DNA from: Gorsachius magnificus
Taxonomy: Eukaryota > Chordata > Aves > Pelecaniformes > Ardeidae
Length of the DNA stretch: 64,000 nucleotides
Direction of reading: 5' to 3'
Assembly: GCA_034008185.1 (NCBI GenBank)
Contig: CM067082.1
Span: forward strand, 9,284,984-9,348,983
Shown here: positions 44,401 through 56,400 of the stretch, piece by piece
Position numbering within the stretch: position 1 is the first letter of the stretch
How the letters are laid out: each line of letters begins with the position of its first letter
The notes under the pieces: model-generated
The model's input: the letters and a program-made list of their open reading frames with translations, nothing else
What the model was told of the DNA's origin: nothing
Database searches by the model: none
Program-made: the position numbers and the translations under genes

Positions 44401-47400
44401 GCAGCATATTAAGGAGAAGAGAAGAACGTGGAGGCTTGGCATCACCCCTGTGTTGACCTGACTTGTCCTCTAAATGCCCCGAATAAACGCAAAACTCTGT
44501 CTCATTGCAGCCAGTGCCTGACCTAGACCTAAAAGTTCAAGGAAGCAGGAGCCCTGGTCTGATCTCGGCCCATGGAAGATGTCTGCATGTGGAAGAGCTG
44601 GAGGTTCAGCCTTTCTCTTCCCTGCACACATAGGCACAGAGGTCCAGCAGGAGGATCCCAGGCCTCTCTCCCTGAAACGTCTGGATAAACCACAAAATAA
44701 AAGTCAGGGATGAGTTCTTTTAAGAGTCATTTGTACTCTTACAGCAAACCAGTCAGGACTAAACCAGAAGCAAATGTCCACTCTTGTCAGGGCTGAGTCA
44801 GCAGGTGCTTTTGATAAAACCATCGTTTCTGCTCAGAAAAAAACATGAGGGCTAGCAAAACACTTAACAAAAACCCCATCCTTGCATTCCAGTTAGACTG
44901 GGGAGAGGGCTGTAAAGAGAGGTGGAAGTTTTTTCCTTCCTAGAAATGCAGGACACCAAAATATAAGCATTAATTTAATTCTGCACTAAACTGAATTCCT
45001 TCTACATCTGCAACTGGCAGTGATGCCTGGTTAAAAACCAGAATTAACGTATTTTCCTAAAACTGAAGAGAAGCAGTGTTTTTATGTTGTTTGCAATTGT
45101 TTGCTAACCTCGTTCGTAATGCATTATTCAATATAAAGAATGACATTTTAAAATGTTTTTCTTTACTGCTGATTTTTTTTTTCCTAATTCTGGCTTCATC
45201 CCACCCTCCATTTTCTCTACAATAATATGGGAGAAATGTAGATAAGAGATAGAAAGTGCAACAAAACATTAAATTGAAACACTGCAAAACTAACAGAAAA
45301 TCTGTCTTGTTTAATTCTTGAATTTTGTTTTTTAATATTATGAAAGGTAAAAAAATAACGTTCATGAAGCTACTTTGTAGAAAAAAAAAAGTACAATGAA
45401 AAATGTTCTACCAGCTCACATTTTCAAGAACTTGTTCATTCACATTGCCCTCTTCTCAACAGCAATAAAACTACTCAACCATTTCACAGGCCTAGTCCGT
45501 AGCAGAAATTCTCCTTCATCTCACGCTATTAGAGACTAAAGCTCTATATCCCGTCCCTGTTATCACAATAAATGTTAAGCGTGGGTTAAAATATAACAAG
45601 AGAGAGAACCATAAGAATGAGCATGGATTGTTACAGTTTATTAATGTGCATTCATAAAAGGAAATTCATCTTCCCACTGCAGCCTCAAAACCCAAAGAAC
45701 AGTTGGGTTCTTTATTGACCCTTCCCAATCGCCAGCCTCCTGTCAAAGCCAGACCAGTTTTGAGACCCTGCTGTCTTGTTGCATGCTGAATTCAGTTAAG
45801 GAAAGTAGAGGGCCAGGGGGGAAAGTAAAAATAGAGATAATGCATTTCAGTTTATACAATGCTTTCTGGAAATGCAGCATGAACTATAAAAACAAAAAAA
45901 ATGAAGTTAAATTAGCCTGTAAATTATTTTTAAAAAAAACAACAACCAGACTTCTTGGTTGTTCCTTGTTATTGTTTTTTCAAACCTTTAATTGTCAACA
46001 TTTATAACTATTTATTTGTAGTGAAATGTTCTTAGAATGATCCACAAATATATGCACAGATATCTACAACTGCTTCATCCTGGACAGAGTCAGAAATGCT
46101 CATGAAGGAGGGCTCAAGGTAAGTAACAGGAGAATTAAGCTGCCGTGAGTCCTCTGCCCAGAGAAACATCCCAATTACCCCGTGACCGAGAGCAACAGAG
46201 GCTAACACCTCGTGTTCATAACTACAACTGGTTTCTGAGTATGTTCAGAGAAAAAAAAACAAACTGTCTTAACTAAAGATAGTTTTGCAACCTCTTCACA
46301 ACTGAGGGCTTTCATTTCACACTCCTTCCACTGATCACACTTGTCATAAGACATTGTCTAATTCAGAGCATGCCATGACATCAGTTTCTACACTGAATAT
46401 TCCATTAAATTTGATACCAATCATATGATGAGTAATAAAAACTTCTGGAAAACTATTTTTGGGCAAGGCAGAAGCTTTGGGGCTGAGAAATGCAATTAGA
46501 CCTTACTGAAGGCAGTCTGGGGACTTTTTAATGAATGACTTTTTTTCAAATTATTCATCCCTGAGAACTGGCATTTCACAGCTGTGTTCAAGCAGGAGTA
46601 AGTTCCCCCAGCTTGCAACGATATGTTCACCAAGTCAGATACCATAGAGCAGGAACCCAGAGGGTGACGTTGTGCTGTGGCTGGGAGGTCATTGCCAAAC
46701 ACAGTTTATTTCACATGAACACACTGACAAGTGATAATTTTACAAAGCAATTCCCCTTTCTGCTGCTTTCCCATTAGCCCTCTCGTTATTCTTTTGGGTT
46801 TCCAAGCAGAGAGCAGGAGATCAACATAAATCAAAAGCTGTCAGCCATCTGAGAGTGCAAGAAACCTGCTTCTCTCTCTCCCCTATAGGAAATAACTTTT
46901 CTAATATAGTCAAGAAATGCAAAATTAAGGAGGAATGTGGCTTATAGCAGAGCCCACAACTATGGAAAGTGAATCCCCATAAACTATGGAGCGATGCATC
47001 TCTTCATAAGGAGGTTTCACTTATGTGGGGTCAAAACATATCCAAAATGCAATTCTGACACTTACCTAGGCACTGGTAGTCTGTAAGGAGATCGTCTGCT
47101 TTAGTCCAGTCCAATGCTGCTCCAAAGCTATCGACACAGAAGGATTTCTTAGTGTCAGGGTCTTGCTGGGAAGGTCTATACTGGCCATCTTCATCACACT
47201 GCAGACCCTGCTCATTGCTTTGACAGTATGTGATACCTGTTACAAGTAAACAAGAAAAGAAAAAAAAAGGTACTTTGATAATGCTGTCACTGGAACGGAA
47301 TGGTTCCAATTGGAAGGGAACTTTGGAGGCCATCTGGTCCACCCCCCACTGCTCAAGCAGGGCCACCTAGAGCCGGTTGCCCAGGACCATGTCCAGATGG

Positions 47401-50400
47401 CTTTGGAATACCTCCAACGCTGGACAGGCCACAGCCTCCCTGGGCAACCTGTTCCAGTGCTCAGCCACCCTCATCATAAAAAAGTGTTTCCTGATGTTCA
47501 GAGGGAACCGTCTGTGTTTTGATTTGTGTCCAGTGCCTCTGATCCTGTCAATGCAGTAGGACAACATGTCAATGCTGTAGGACAAAAGTGCTCTAAGTAC
47601 AGCAGAGACTTCATTGAAAATTAATCTATAATTTGCTTTATGTCTCTTTCTCTGAAATGTTGTAGTCTCACTGCTTTGTTGTTACTGCAATTCGTATTCC
47701 AAACATTTTTAGGATTCTCTGTCATGGATCAGATCTCATTTATGCTAAGTACTGTAAAGTAAAGAAGTACAGAGAAGGAACAGAATTTTCTACAGGTTTA
47801 TTCAGTGCCTGCTGCAATGGATCCACAAAATGTTTTGAACCACGGCGTAAGAGCCATCACATCCATTTGTTATTTGTTGTCCTCACGCCTTTTCTTAAAT
47901 TCTCCTTTTCATTGGGAAAGAAAAGTTCTTCGCACTCTATTCTTAAAGAATGAAGAGCTTTGATTTTAATTAGCAGCATTTTCCTCAATTACTTAATATA
48001 TCTAATGATTTAGAAATCTTTCCACAGAGAAAGAAATCTGGAAATTTGACCAACACTGGAGGCAGCGGCAGAGAATCCCAGGTGAACTAAGCCCGACAGG
48101 TTAACAACCTTGATGCCCTCCTGAGATGCTACTGAAGCAAGTGAGGTTTCTCCATGTACGAAAAAACCACCAGAGTTTAGTCTGACATAGGAAAATGTGG
48201 CAACATAGCATTGTTCCAACTCAAGGCGCCAGGTCAGGAGCTAAGGTGCTTTAGGAAATGCTTCTCATGCCTCTCAGCCATCCTAGAGGAAAAGGTGGCA
48301 GGAAGAGGAGGCGGGAAAAGGAAGCTGGCTAAATATGTACAACATGGCCCTTTGAAAAGGGCTGGTGCTTGGACTCAGCACACAGGCAAGGAAACCAGGC
48401 AGGGAGTAGGTTTAGTCACAGGCACTTGCAATAACAAAAACTGCAAGTGCAGTAAAGAAAACCTAAGGAGCAAACTTTTAAGCACAGGAGTCCAGTACCT
48501 ACACGGCGAACACATACAGAAATGAAGAATGACAACTTCAGGCAAAAGCTAATTGATGGCAGGGTGCGTTAAAAGAAACCCATTTTTTTATCCAGCCTAA
48601 GAGAATAAAGAGGTTGGAACAGAACAAAGCAGTTGCTGTAGCCACCGATACTCCCAAGTAACCCATTCTTACACTCACTTTTATTTTTATCCATGAGCTA
48701 ATGCTGAAGACAAAACTGAATCTGGACTTCAGTGATTTTCTTTACAGAACTGCATGCAAAAATAAGTCATTTAAACTGAATACACCAACTTTAGTGAACA
48801 TATCGATAATTGTTTTGTGAGAAGTATTTGTATTTGCAGGGGAAGGAGCTGCACAAAGGCAACACCTCTTTAGTGTTCATGAAAGTGACATTAAATGAAC
48901 TACATCAGATGTTTCTCACTGATACTGAATACCCAGATATCATTCCTGAGGCCAACGAACACGTCTCAAGGAACCACAACATCCTGGATGAGACTGACCA
49001 CTCGTTTCCCATGCATTTTTGGTCAAAACATCAGACAGCTTTTCCTGTCTTTATAAAACATCTTTGAATGTATGCAGAAGAGATCATACTCATCCAAAAA
49101 AAAACCCAGAGGGAAGATCGTTTTTTTTAAAAAACTTACAGATGACAAAAAAAAAATCCATTAGTTATTTGAAGCCAGAATACAAAGGGTAAGGGAAGAA
49201 ATGAGTTCAACTTACAGTGATCAGCACTGAATGCCCCATAGGAGTTGGTAGTTTTGCCCACAGGACACTTGATGCAAGAAGAACGTCCTGTCTGATGCTG
49301 ATAGTAGCCAAAAGGGCAGGGAATGCATTCATCATTCTGGAAATGACTGCCTGGAGGACAAACAACTGCAAAGAAAACAACAGCCTTATTACTTTTATGG
49401 AATCCAACCAGTTCAGGGATTCACACACACATGTAGGTATATGTATGTATGGAGAGAGATACATATACATATATCTCACACTGGTAGACTTGCCATAGGC
49501 TTCAAGCTCTCAATATAGATATTTCTACGTGGGATAATACAGGTAAACGCTCCTTAAACGTTCATTCATCTCACCAATGACTGGAATATAGATCATGGTC
49601 TTTTTTTCTCAGATCACTCTAAAAAATGTTCTTGAATTAGTGCACATCAAGCTCTTTGGAAATGCCAAGTCCAGGCCTGATTTAGAATCATAGAATTATA
49701 GAATGTTTTGGGTTGGAAGGGACCCCTAGAGGTCATCTAGTCCAACCCCCCTGCAGGGAGCAGGGACACCACTAACTCGATCAGGTTGCTCAGAGCCCCA
49801 TCCAACCTGGCCTTGACAAATTTCCATTTGTCAAAACCATTTGTAATAATACAATGCATTTTGTGGACACATTGCGAAAGAAAACAAAGGAACACAAGTT
49901 AAAAACAGAGTAACTCCTACAAACAGACAGAAATAGGAAGACTCCTAGGAGTAGAAGCTCCAAAAAGATCATTCAGAAACCCACCATATGGTAACACTTT
50001 CATTCAGAATTCCTGGTAATGAAATTTTTGGTAAGCACTTCCAAATTAAACAGTAATGGCTGGATTAGAAGTTGCTAGTTGTGCACATGACAACCCAAAC
50101 ACAAACCAAAAAAAATATTCTTGGTCTGTATATATATCATTTTCAGAACAAATAAGGAGTAGTATTTCCAGCTGACCTTTTGCATGTTACAAAGAAAACT
50201 CTTCGTCTTCTGGGAGGTCATGAAATACTGTCTTTCCCTCCAGATCATCATTTGAATGAATATTAAAGCAAAAGAGTCACAGACATATTTGCAGGACAAT
50301 ACCTTTACTTGTTATTTCACAGCTGCTTTCCAGATGTAGATTTGCTTCAAAACATTATCAAATTTATATTTTGGGACTTTGAAAAAGTGCAAAACTTTGT

Positions 50401-53400
50401 TTCTGTTTTTGCCCTACACCTTGACAGCACTTTAAGCTTGTATGAGAGAGAAACAGTAATGGAAAATTGGCCATCCCCACTACAACCCCTATGATGAATT
50501 GCTGTTCTGGCCAACATACCGGAATGTAAATTAATTTAACTTATTTGACCACTAAATAGACTAGAAGGCAGCTAGTATTAAAATGATCATATCTGCCTTC
50601 ATCTGCTCTAAATGATCCAATGGGAAAGCTTGTGATGAGACAACTGTGAGACTGAAATTTTCCTCCCAAGTACATATCAAGGCAATTGCTCTAGCTATAA
50701 AACATATCTAAAGTCAATTACAGAACCAAAAAATCCTGGAGCAGACAGAATTCTCCTGTCTCATGCATATTATTTAACACACAACAGTGTCTGATCTATT
50801 TTAAAGACATTTTCCAACATATGCAGAATAGATCACAGTCATTGCAAATGAACAAATGTAAAAATTAAAACAAATTGAGTAATCCATGCCTAAACTGAAG
50901 ACAAAATGCAAAAGATGAGGGAGACTAATTAAACAATTAAAGTTTAAAAAGAAACAACTCAAGCTTTTCAAAACATCCTTCTTTTTTTGGATAGTCATGA
51001 TGTGAAAGTAACATCTGTGTCTCCAACCACATTTTAAGCAAGTAAAATTGCCTTTTGCCTCACACATTAGATTAACAAAAGGGCACAAAGAACAGCAAAA
51101 AATGTTGGTGCAGAGACGTATGTTTTCTAGACTCTCTAACTCTTAAAGGCACGTGTAATTTCAACTATATGTTACACTCGACAGAATCACATAGAGGTTA
51201 TTTGATTTTAGACGTCAGGCAAACCATGACGTTGTTGTTTTTGCAAGCTTTAACTTTCATATGCTTTAACAATGCCAGCAACTAGAGAACAGCCTCGAGC
51301 CACAATGTGAGAGCTCCATCCCTGGAAACATTCAAGGCCAGGTTGGATGGGGCTCTGAGCAACCTGATCTAGTTAGCGGTGTCCCTGCTCCCTGCAGGGG
51401 GGTTGGACTGGATGACCTCTAGGGATCCCTTCCAACCCAAAACATTCTATGATTCCATGATTCTAAATTTTAGTACTGGAAGCAAAATTTGTATCCCTAG
51501 AATAGGAAATAGAAATCAAATAACAAAATAAAAATTAAATTTAAATACCCAAATTGAATCCCTTGCTCCTGCACATCAGATTTGTAACCTGGCCTCACTT
51601 CTAAGCATACTCGGGCTTTTGTGTACCAGGGAAATATCACGCTGAACAGCAATTTCCAGGCTAAAGAACAACTCACTGGGGAAATGCAAAGCGACTCCGC
51701 GCAGGAGTCCCACTCCTCACAGTAGACTCCTTTTACTCAAGACCAGTTTTCACTGCTCTAGGCATGCTTAAAGACTGTCATGACTGATCATTACCCCATG
51801 CTTGCACTGCTCTTTCCTCCCTCCAGGGATAGTGGAAAACTTTGCGATATCAGATTCTTGATCCAGATTATTACAAATGAAGTCTTGAGCTGCCAGCTCA
51901 GGTGTAAATCTAGCACTTTATTTGATTTGGGTTATGCTCTGCTCAAAGCAACTCTGATAGAATTGCCAAGCATTCAAAATAATAAAAGGACCCAGCATAA
52001 AAACATATAACAAAACGAAGATAACACACATCGGCTTCAGGCTTTCTCCTGAAATAAATGGGGGTAAAGGGGTTGAGTTTGTAAAGCTGCCTCCTGGAGA
52101 GTTTCCAACTCTCTTTTTGCCTCACACCTTAACAAAGAAAGTGTCTTTTGTCCCTTTAAAATTTAGCTAAAAAACCCCTGTTACTTCAGACTCTTGAGGA
52201 ATTATATTCATAAATACCTGTGGGGTAAAGTAACTAAGTGTAAGACTGATACAAAGAAAAAAAGTCACAGAATAAAAATTAACACATGATAAATGTTACC
52301 CATTTTACAGACAGAAAAACATGAAACAAAGCTGCAATAGATGCAAACCTAAAGAAACATACATGAGAGATGAAAAGGTAGGTTCATGCAAGCTGCATTT
52401 TCCTAAATGAAAAATGTTAGGTTTATTAAGAACACTAGAAAGCTGCCACTACTAAGAGATGTCCACGCTTCCTGAAGCAAGGGGAAAGGTTACTTATAGT
52501 GAAATAAAACCAAACAAATCAATAAATCAGGATCTGAAAAGACAATTTGCATTTTAACAACAAGGTGGAACAGGAAGGGGAAGAGAATAAAGGAAGAAAC
52601 CCTGTCACCCTCACACAACTCTGATTTCTGTAATCACAGCTGGTAACTTCTTATTACTAGTCCTTATTATTAGTAGGGAAACAGACCCAGAATGATAAAT
52701 GACCAGAATATATCCGTAATGCAAAATAAAACTAAATATATATCTATCTAAGAGGAACCAGAAACTGAATTCTTAAATCTCCTGTTTGGAATAAAATATG
52801 CGGTCCTACTACATAAACCAGCACCTAGCAGCATGTCATCTTAGAATACAAAATCTCTGCCAAAAGCTGGAGCACAAACTGCCTCCTTTCCACATCTCTA
52901 TGATACGTCTGTTTTACTGAGTGCCTTTTTCTACAGCTAGCTGGTTCAAATCTGTATGAACTAACTTATAAAGCAAATCAATCCACTGCTTCCTAGAGGC
53001 CTTTATCCCTGGCAGGAAATACTTGGCAGAAAGATCCAATCCTTTGTAAGTTCGTCTGCTCTAAATGATGGACTCTACTTAATAAATAATGATACATTTA
53101 ATCAGTAAAACATTACATCTTGTTAAGTAACTGCAAGTTGTTACAGGCTCCAGATTCTCAGTAGGAATTAATCTTTTTTTTGCATGGTGTATTTAAATAA
53201 TCAAAACCTGAAGTGTTTCAGACTATGAAGATGAACTGAAACTGCAGTCAGTTTACCCTTAAAGGTCCAAGCTGGAAACTGCAGCAGTTCAGAACTGATT
53301 CATCACTTGATTACTTTGAAGCTCTTGCCCAGGCATTAGGAAGCTCCCCTAACTTAAAGAGAACCATCATACCAAGCAGGGAGCTAAGTTGTTTTCATAG

Positions 53401-56400
53401 ATTTTGATTTGCTCTTAGGGTCTCTAACTTAAGCTGCATAGTGTTGAATTTTTCCCATCTGAAAATATTCCCCATTTTGGAAAACTTATCCAATAACTGC
53501 TACTGTTGATCTTATACCTAGAAGTGGTCTGTCCCTTCTCTGTTCCCCAAAAAAAAAGCCAGAGATAGTGAATCCATCCCAAACTGACATAAATAAGACA
53601 CAGACTTGCCGAGGCTAACTGGGCCAACGAGAATGATGAGGGTTGCACTGTAGGAGGGCTGATGTTGACAGAAACAAGAGCGGGGGTGTTAAGGCAAAGG
53701 CTCTTTGGCAGCACAAGCTGGTACACAGGAGTGCTAGGCACAGCCACGGGGATCCGTCGAAAAGGTAGGCTTGGCAGCCCTGGGCAGGATGTTGGCAGAA
53801 GGGCAGCCTGTTCCAAGGACGCAGACTAAACAGAAGGAAAGAAGATGAAAAGAGGGCAGAAGTGCAATCAGGTCTGGGTGTTGGCCAACACTGAGAAATC
53901 TTCCATCTGAGCTGGCTGGACTTGGCCCAGGAATTCACAATCTCAGGACTTTTGCCATTTCTGCATGCAGGTTTCTATTCTGGGTAATGTATCATCATCT
54001 GAAGCTCTGGCTCCATTATCTTTGTGAAATCTTCTTATTAAGGATGACGTACATTATGGAAAGACCACCTAATACCAGAGATCTAAAAAAATCCCCCAAA
54101 ATGTTTGCAAAACCTTCTATACTATGGCAGCACCATGACGCTTATTTCCAAATCATTGGTTCAGTGCAAAGACTGGACTGTAAGCAAAGCATTAATTCCC
54201 ATCTCTCCTCAGATTTCTCATTCACATTGGTGCTTCATGCCATCCACATATTAACCAGAAACACAAGTTCACTGATGATTTTCTAGCTTCAGCTTTATAC
54301 TGATTCCTAACAGCATCAAAGAAGGGAAAACTAAACTGAGACATACCACATCCTTGTGAATTTGGGACTGCTTTCCCAGGAGATGAAATTCTTCGAAACC
54401 CGCTTCTGCATCCTAGCTGCACACTCGGAGACAGATCAAACTTTTCATCCCGGGGAAAGTCAATGAAAGAATCTCCTAGGAATTGCTTGGAGTCTAAATG
54501 CAGCAGAAAACCACCATCCTTAATCTCTTTTATAAATGATCCAATGAGGTTTTCTCCAACAATTGCATTTTCTAAAGGGGGAAAAAATACAAAAAAATAG
54601 GATGAAATAGACTCCCAATATGGGAATAGATAACCACACAGAAACAGATGAACTTTAAGTTAAAAACATCAGCAGATACAGAAATGCAAGCATATTAGCA
54701 AACAGCAGACAAGAATGATTCTGAACAGTGTCTATCGAAGTTCTAATCTCAGTATATGTAGAGAGTGCTAAAGAAACAGAAAAAAAAAAACAACAAAAAA
54801 TATCATATTCAAAAACTAAAGCATCCGAGAACAAAATTTGATTTTTGAGTTACAAAATCTAACATTCAGATTTAATGTATTCCTGTTTTTTCAATGGGTA
54901 TTGTTTGCTTCTTTTTCAGCATTTTGTTGGTTTGTTTTTGAGGGCCAGCATCTGTAACAATATATATAATAATGACCTTCCATCGCACTGCTGATATTCA
55001 ACACATCCACCTATGCAACAGACATGTTCTTCACAATTGCCAAGGCTGGTGTTGAAAACAGGAAAACAGGGACTACTTTTCCGACTCTCTATATTCTTAG
55101 CTGCCCAGACAATTTTCCTTTTGATGACTTGTGCAAGGACAATTTTCAGTGCTAGATAAAGATCAAATTCCCCAGTTTTGTTGAACCAGAAGTACTACAA
55201 GAACAGCGTTCTGAGCAGATTTTGTTTGCTATCACATGCTGTTTATCCCTGCAGGCTTTATGGCATTGAACGAAATGTTGGTGTGGTTTACTGCTTCAAA
55301 TTTGCAAGACAAGGGCTACGGGTGGTAGACAGCCCAGTAACCCAGCAAACAGGAAGTTCTACACACCATATACTTTGAGTTTTGTGAGTACACCAACGAC
55401 CTCGGACGTTGAATTTTCACAGGGAGGATGTTATATACATAAAGAGAGCGTGAGGAATGTTACAGCTCACACACTGTACCAAGATTATTATTTTGTGACC
55501 GACGTGTCCAAGGCAAGTAGCTGAGGGTACTGCTGCCTTCTCACATGGTGAGTTTCCCATCTTTACACTGTAGCCCAGAGGTGGCTTTTCAGTTGTGCAA
55601 GGAGAGAATTTCACAGCCAGGTATGAGGCTCCAGCAACGCAGCTCTGCCCTCCTGCCCGTGCTGAATGGACCCCAGGCGTACGATGCTTTTTCTGAAAGA
55701 TCATCCTACGGTCTTTAATACTGAAAGCGTAGGTGCCCCCTCTTCCTGAACGTTGGTCCGTAGCTGATTGCTGTTGCATAGATGTTGTTTCCCCCTTTGC
55801 AGAGGAGGGACATGAGGTTTTTACACTTATGGGCAAAAGTGAACACAGCTCACATTAAAGCTGACAGCTGTGTCCTCATATTCTCAATGCTCTGCTTCCT
55901 CCAGCTTTGAGCAACCTACCCTTCTGCTGCACTGACACATACAATAATCAACAAAATAGCACTTAGTTTTGTTCAACCCCAGGCCAAAACGATACTTAGC
56001 CTGCAAGGAAGTAATTGGAGATCACCACATAACTAACAACACTTTGCAAATGTTTTGCCAGAAATTATCTCATAATTGAAAGCAGAAATAAGCAGATTAG
56101 CCTTTTATTCAAGCAAATATCCTTCTGAATTGTCTAGTGACTGGCTGTAGCAGAATTAAAAATAACCTTGAAATGACAGCTGGAGAGAATTCACATGCAG
56201 AAAAGAAGCAAACAGTCAAACCAGTAAGACCACTTAGGTCTGCTGAATTTCCTTTAGTCTAAAACGTTCCCCTGTGTTGAAAAGTTCTCAACGCTATTGC
56301 TACATCTGACCCTCCTATGACCACACTATGCATCCATGCATACATAGTAACCTTTACATTCAGAGTATATAAACAAGTGTTTAACTGTAGTGTACATGTT

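Larger units (their letters stand above)
49366..54346 (-). other. TG: TG intron 20
   Basis: 4,981 nt, GT-AG. A TATG/CA-rich tract (49420-49478) follows exon 21. Two CR1 3' ends lie in opposite orientation (49684-49816 and 51312-51465). Nothing gene-like elsewhere. Confidence 0.85.

Noticed and set aside
47377..47559. Open frames on both strands beside exon 22
   Set aside because: Both are translations of a CR1 3' end, which is noncoding in this part.
53424..53938. Two overlapping minus-strand open frames of 130 and 107 codons
   Set aside because: Proline/serine-rich chance frames in intron 20 without splice sites that fit the neighbouring TG phases.
55417..55836. Minus-strand open frame of 139 codons
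   Set aside because: No recognisable domain, not in phase with exons 19 and 20, which already join correctly; intronic chance frame.
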